Assembly (NCBI GenBank): GCA_000431215.1
Contig: HF985606.1
Span: forward strand, 43,439-59,442
Length of the DNA stretch: 16,004 nt
From: Prevotella sp. CAG:1031
Lineage (GTDB): Bacteria > Bacteroidota > Bacteroidia > Bacteroidales > Muribaculaceae
Direction of reading: 5' to 3'
Part shown: positions 12,962-16,004 of the stretch, piece by piece
Position numbering within the stretch: position 1 is the stretch's first letter
How the letters are laid out: each line of letters begins with the position of its first letter
Notes under the pieces: model-generated
What the model was told of the DNA's origin: nothing
The model's input: the letters and a program-made list of their open reading frames with translations, nothing else
Database searches by the model: none
Position numbers and translations under genes: made by a program

Positions 12962-15643
12962 TCAGTTGGCAATTTCAAGAAGACGTTCGAGCTGCAATGG
13001 ATCCATCAGAACCTGACGGGGCTTGCCGCCGTTTGTCGGGCCGACGATTCCGGCAGCTTCGAACTGGTCCATGATCTTTCCGGCGCGGTTATATCCGATT
13101 GAATAGCGGCGCTGCAGCGACGATGTCGAAGCCGTTGAGCTCTGAACGACAAAACGGGCAGCTTCCTCGAAGAGACTGTCACGGTCGTTGACGGAACCCA
13201 TTCCTGATGCGTCAACGTCGTCAGGAATGAACTCGGGCAGTTCGTAGGCAGTGTCGTATCCCATCTGTTCGTCGATATATTTGACGATACTCTCAACTTC
13301 GTCTGTGTCAATGAAAGCGCACTGAACGCGGTCGATTTTGCCATTATTGCTGAACAGCATGTCACCTCGGCCGATGAGCTGGTTGGCACCGGGCCTGTCA
13401 AGGATTGTCCGCGAGTCGACCATCTGGAATACTCGGAAAGCTATTCGGCCCGGGAAGTTTGCCTTGATGACGCCTGTGATAACGTTGGTCGACGGGCGCT
13501 GGGTGGCCAGTATCATGTGGATTCCGACTGCACGCGCTTTCTGTGCTATACGTGCTATGGGTGTCTCGACTTCTTTTCCCGCTGTCATTATAAGGTCGGC
13601 AAACTCATCGACCACTACAACTATGTAGGGAAGGAATCGATGTCCGCGTTCCGGGTTAAGATGCCGCGTGACGAATTTTTCGTTATACTCTTTGAGGTTT
13701 CGGCAACCGGCATCCTTGAGCAGAGTGTAACGGTTGTCCATTTCAAGGCAGAGAGAGTTAAGGGTGGCCACAACCTTGGCTGGATCGGTTATGATTGCAT
13801 CGTCTTCACCCGGAAGTTTAGCGAGATAGTGGCGTTCAAGCCGCGCGTAGAGGCTGAACTCGACCATCTTCGGGTCGACGAGCACGAACTTCAGTTCGGC
13901 AGGATGTTTCTTGTAGAGCAACGATGCAATGATAGTGTTCAGGCCTACAGATTTACCCATGCCGGTGGCGCCCGCAACAAGCAGATGAGGCATCTTTGTC
14001 AGGTCAGCTATGAACACTTCGTTCGAAATTGTGCTGCCCATTGCCATAGGCAGCTCCATCTTGCAGTCCTGAAATGCTTTAGAACCGAGTATCGAACGGA
14101 TCGGTACTGTCTGGGGGTCTTTATTCGGCACTTCTATACCGATCGCGCTCTTTCCGGGAATAGGGGCTATTATTCGGATTCCGAGGGCCGCCAGACTCAT
14201 TGCGATGTCGTCTTCGAGCCGCTTGATTTTGGCGATGCGGACGCCCTCGACGGGAACAATCTCATAAAGGGTGACCGTGGGGCCAACAGTGGCACGGATA
14301 TCTGAAATCGGGATGCCGTAGTCGAGAAGAGTTTTCGTGATGCGCTGCTGGTTTTCAGCCTGCTCTTCGGCATCGATCGTTGCAGCGGTGCGCTGCTTGG
14401 GTTCATGAAGAATCTCAAGAGTAGGGAACTGATAGCGCGAGAGGTCGGCACGCGGATCATAAGCCGAATCTCCGATAGCGATCACAGGCTCGGGAATCTT
14501 GAGCACATCGGCCTGCTCGATGTCTTTCGACTCCACTGTCATATCTCCGATCGTCGGAACCATGTTGATTTCCGCCTCATTATCATTCTCGTCTGAAGAG
14601 GTGTCAGGGTCAGATTTATTTTCTATCTGATTGTCAATGGTGCCGACTACAATGTTGTCGGTATCCTGATTATTATTGCTGACTGATTTTTTATCATCAG
14701 TTCCCGCTGACATAACGGCAGTGCGTTCCGCTTCTTTACGAGCGGTTCGGGCAGCTTCCTTACGGGCCTCTTCCTGACGTCTCAATTCGCGCCGTTCGGC
14801 ATTTCTGGCAGCCCGTTCAGCCATCTTCTCGCTTAAGATGCCGTAGACATGTTTCAGGTCGTTGAGGAAGACTACAGTGACAGCGGCAATCATGATGAGC
14901 GACAGGCCGATAGCTGCCGGTAGCCTTCCTATTTCAATCATTTTTTCATTAAGGAAATGCCCGTGGGCGCCTCCCCACATTATAGGGGATTCAAACTCCC
15001 ATGTGGCGAGTCCGACCACTGTCGAGAGGGCTATTATCGTCAACAGCGAACGGAATGTAAGGCTCCAGAAGTTGATGCTTCTGACTTTAAGCAATGACAG
15101 TGAAACCAGAGTCATATACAGAATCAGAACGAAAACTCCGACACCGAGCCAGCGCGTTATCAGCATATCGCTTACCCATGCACCCAGCGGTCCTCCGAGA
15201 TTCTTGACCGATCCGGTTTTGGCGACAAGTGATTCCCAGGTGTTATTTCCGGTCAGGCTCTGGTCGTGCGCAACGGTGTTGAAATAGCTTATCGTAACAG
15301 CGAGAAGGTATACTGTGACAAGAGCAAGAACAATTCCGGCGAAGATTCTGAACCGTCCGTCGCTGAAGAAGCTTGAGAACGCGGCCGGTTTGACCGATAG
15401 AGTTCTCGATTGTGATTGAGAGGCAGGGGCTGAGGGCTCGGCTTTCCGGCTGGTTGATTTCTGCGTGTCGGCTTTGACACGTGGTTTAGCCTGTCGTCTG
15501 ACTGTCTGACGGGTTTCTTTGGGGGCTTCAGGCTGTAGATCGTGCTGCCGGCGCTCGTAGTCGGGATCTTCGAGCATTGTTGTGTTGCCGAAGTCTATAG
15601 TATCGGGGTTGAAAGATTCAGGAGCAATGTGAAAGGGTTCCAT
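12962..15643 (-). CDS. ftsK: DNA translocase FtsK
   Basis: Septum-located hexameric DNA pump that clears chromosome termini during division and activates XerCD dimer resolution. The 893 residues hold: a cytoplasmic Ser/Lys/Arg-rich tail (1-95), four membrane helices at about 99-121, 161-185, 199-214 and 243-261, an Ala/Arg/Glu helix (275-310), an acidic and Asn-rich linker (about 312-400), the alpha-beta motor with Walker A GATGMGKS (K564) and Walker B VVVVDEFAD (D679), and the C-terminal winged-helix gamma domain (about 825-893, ending LLEIAN) that reads KOPS-type sites. The Walker A has Met where Gln or Ser is common. Start at ATG 15641-15643, 41 bases after the best promoter in the window. 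Heads the ftsK-lolA-trxB-flippase unit. Confidence 0.97.
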   Translation of the reverse strand: MEPFHIAPESFNPDTIDFGNTTMLEDPDYERRQHDLQPEAPKETRQTVRRQAKPRVKADTQKSTSRKAEPSAPASQSQSRTLSVKPAAFSSFFSDGRFRIFAGIVLALVTVYLLAVTISYFNTVAHDQSLTGNNTWESLVAKTGSVKNLGGPLGAWVSDMLITRWLGVGVFVLILYMTLVSLSLLKVRSINFWSLTFRSLLTIIALSTVVGLATWEFESPIMWGGAHGHFLNEKMIEIGRLPAAIGLSLIMIAAVTVVFLNDLKHVYGILSEKMAERAARNAERRELRRQEEARKEAARTARKEAERTAVMSAGTDDKKSVSNNNQDTDNIVVGTIDNQIENKSDPDTSSDENDNEAEINMVPTIGDMTVESKDIEQADVLKIPEPVIAIGDSAYDPRADLSRYQFPTLEILHEPKQRTAATIDAEEQAENQQRITKTLLDYGIPISDIRATVGPTVTLYEIVPVEGVRIAKIKRLEDDIAMSLAALGIRIIAPIPGKSAIGIEVPNKDPQTVPIRSILGSKAFQDCKMELPMAMGSTISNEVFIADLTKMPHLLVAGATGMGKSVGLNTIIASLLYKKHPAELKFVLVDPKMVEFSLYARLERHYLAKLPGEDDAIITDPAKVVATLNSLCLEMDNRYTLLKDAGCRNLKEYNEKFVTRHLNPERGHRFLPYIVVVVDEFADLIMTAGKEVETPIARIAQKARAVGIHMILATQRPSTNVITGVIKANFPGRIAFRVFQMVDSRTILDRPGANQLIGRGDMLFSNNGKIDRVQCAFIDTDEVESIVKYIDEQMGYDTAYELPEFIPDDVDASGMGSVNDRDSLFEEAARFVVQSSTASTSSLQRRYSIGYNRAGKIMDQFEAAGIVGPTNGGKPRQVLMDPLQLERLLEIAN

Positions 15644-15684
15644 AATTCGGGAAAGGCGTGCGCCTTATTAAAGAGAATCAAGTG

Positions 15685-15716
15685 CAAAAGTAGTAATAAA
15701 CCTTCACAAATGCAAA
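15685..15716 (-). promoter_or_regulatory. Promoter of ftsK: -7 and -33 elements
   Basis: On the minus strand the -7 element is TACTTTTG (15685-15692), an exact TAnnTTTG, and the -33 element TTTG (15713-15716) lies exactly 20 bases upstream, the textbook Bacteroidetes spacing. The leader to the ftsK ATG is about 35 bases. The -33 element lies within the inverted repeat GCAAA-CAAA-TTTGC (15712-15725), of unclear meaning. Confidence 0.8.
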
Positions 15717-15816
15717 CAAATTTGCAAACGTAAATCGCTCACGTGGCAATTTTGCCGATTGTTCCTGTCTGCTCAATATTGGCCTGCCGGTTCACCGGTA
15801 TCAGAATTGGACGGGC

Positions 15817-15848
15817 AAAAAAAATTATTCGTCGTCACGACGAATAAT
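15817..15848 (-). terminator. Intrinsic terminator of the candidate small RNA
   Basis: An 11-bp perfect stem ATTATTCGTCG / CGACGAATAAT (15824-15834 and 15838-15848) with a three-base loop; on the minus strand it is followed by a run of T residues (the plus strand shows eight A at 15817-15824). On the plus strand the stem is followed only by CCTTTTAACC, so minus-direction termination is much better supported. Confidence 0.8.
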
Positions 15849-15881
15849 CCTTTTAACCTTAAATCTAATACCATGAAAAAC
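15817..15881 (-). ncRNA. Candidate ~65-nt small RNA (or attenuated leader) upstream of ftsK
   Basis: A perfect -7 element lies at 15888-15895 and a canonical terminator with a run of Ts at 15817-15848, leaving a predicted transcript of about 65 bases. No minus-strand ORF fits. The 5' part reads GGTATTAGATTTAAGG, a single-stranded-looking purine-rich tract, followed by the terminator hairpin. Promoter plus terminator without an ORF is how an independent small RNA looks; it could instead be a leader whose terminator gates ftsK 174 bases downstream. The start point is an estimate from the promoter position. Confidence 0.45.
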
Positions 15882-15887
15882 ACAGTG

Positions 15888-15895
15888 CAAAGGTA
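15888..15895 (-). promoter_or_regulatory. Perfect -7 element of the candidate small RNA
   Basis: The minus strand reads TACCTTTG, exact TAnnTTTG. The base stretch 20 upstream is TTAT instead of TTTG, and the spacer and -33 zone are occupied by an 18-bp dyad, as if an activator or repressor site takes that place. Confidence 0.6.
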
Positions 15896-15901
15896 TAACT
15901 T

Positions 15902-15919
15902 TTATGTTATACAACATAA
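15902..15919. promoter_or_regulatory. 18-bp dyad overlapping the -33 zone of the small RNA promoter
   Basis: TTATGTT - ATAC - AACATAA: perfect 7-base arms around four bases, 6 bases upstream of the -7 element at 15888-15895. Placement and symmetry suggest a binding site for a dimeric regulator; no specific regulator is recognised. Confidence 0.45.
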
Positions 15920-15941
15920 TTATTCGGGCACATCTTGTGGG

Positions 15942-15959
15942 TAATTAACAATAATTAAC
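15942..15959. repeat. Pair of direct repeats TAATTAAC
   Basis: Two identical 8-base copies at 15942-15949 and 15952-15959, spaced by two bases (10-base period, one helical turn), in the AT-rich region upstream of the small RNA promoter. Same-face repeats are compatible with a regulator site or A/T-rich DNA bending, but AT-rich sequence makes chance possible. Confidence 0.35.
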
Positions 15960-16004
15960 CAATTACAGCCTTTTCGTAACTATTCAGCCAAAGAACCGAT
16001 ATGC

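Larger units (their letters stand above)
15644..16004. other. 361-base non-coding region upstream of ftsK
   Basis: No credible protein-coding gene was found in either direction. From left to right it holds the ftsK leader and promoter (to 15716), about 100 bases with no signal I can support (15717-15816; a 5-base inverted repeat at 15787-15798 is probably chance), a promoter-to-terminator cassette on the minus strand (15817-15895), an 18-base dyad, a pair of 8-base direct repeats, and an unexplained right end. Confidence 0.7.

Noticed and set aside
13517..14305. 262-residue plus-strand ORF
   Set aside because: Antisense to the FtsK motor domain with its Walker motifs; a shadow frame.
15759..15944. 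61-residue plus-strand ORF, including a possible 23-residue leader peptide starting at 15873
   Set aside because: It runs through the hairpin and antisense to the small RNA promoter, has no family resemblance and no run of one regulatory amino acid codon. A weak plus-strand -7 match (CAATTTTG, 15747-15754) is not enough to support it.
1..16004. A defence system, CRISPR array, prophage or novel multi-gene enzyme system
   Set aside because: No repeat arrays, nuclease/helicase/reverse transcriptase genes, integrases or tRNA-flanked islands were seen; nearly all genes belong to known housekeeping families.

Overview
The window looks like chromosome of a Bacteroidales bacterium, possibly a Muribaculaceae-like gut lineage (inference). 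The grounds are perfect Bacteroidetes-type -7 promoter elements (TAnnTTTG) upstream of several genes, almost no Shine-Dalgarno sequences, a mid-50s-looking GC content, and Bacteroidetes-type proteins: a PPi-dependent phosphofructokinase of the long beta class, a DUF4136 lipoprotein, a remnant of a carboxypeptidase-regulatory-like protein, and an FtsK with a LolA-like gene directly downstream. Most of the window is conserved housekeeping sequence. No CRISPR array, tRNA, rRNA, prophage or defence island was seen.

Layout. 1-792 (-): 5' half of a PPi-phosphofructokinase gene, running off the left edge. 914-3370 (-): two short CHR (chromate transporter family) genes and folC, which overlap or nearly abut and are probably one operon read from a promoter almost touching the first start codon. 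3485-4158 (+): DUF4136 lipoprotein closed by a strong terminator. 4177-4542 (+): a short ORF that looks like the C-terminal remnant of a larger surface protein. 4614-5201 (-): rubrerythrin with a 25-bp dyad just upstream. 5272-7932 (-): tsaD, cinA and a Tat-exported cysteine-rich TIGR04076-type protein, all overlapping and so probably translationally coupled. 8023-9819 (+): typA/bipA, divergent from tsaD through a compact 90-bp double promoter region. 9828-9882: very strong hairpin terminator between converging units. 9903-15643 (-): ftsK, lolA-like gene, trxB and a polysaccharide flippase, closely spaced and probably one unit. 15644-16004: non-coding region with the best ftsK promoter in the window and, further out, a self-contained promoter + ~65-nt + terminator cassette that may be a small RNA.

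How the genes fit together. The right-hand unit is about the cell envelope and division (chromosome translocation at the septum, lipoprotein trafficking, disulfide reduction, glycan export). The middle unit covers tRNA t6A synthesis and NMN/pyridine nucleotide repair plus an exported Cys-rich protein. Rubrerythrin and thioredoxin reductase point to peroxide defence and thiol redox control in an anaerobe. The most unusual things here are the small RNA-like cassette and its flanking dyad upstream of ftsK, the apparently leaderless promoters of tsaD and the CHR operon, the rubrerythrin dyad, the Tat/Cys-rich protein overlapping cinA, and the truncated 121-residue ORF that starts right after a terminator.
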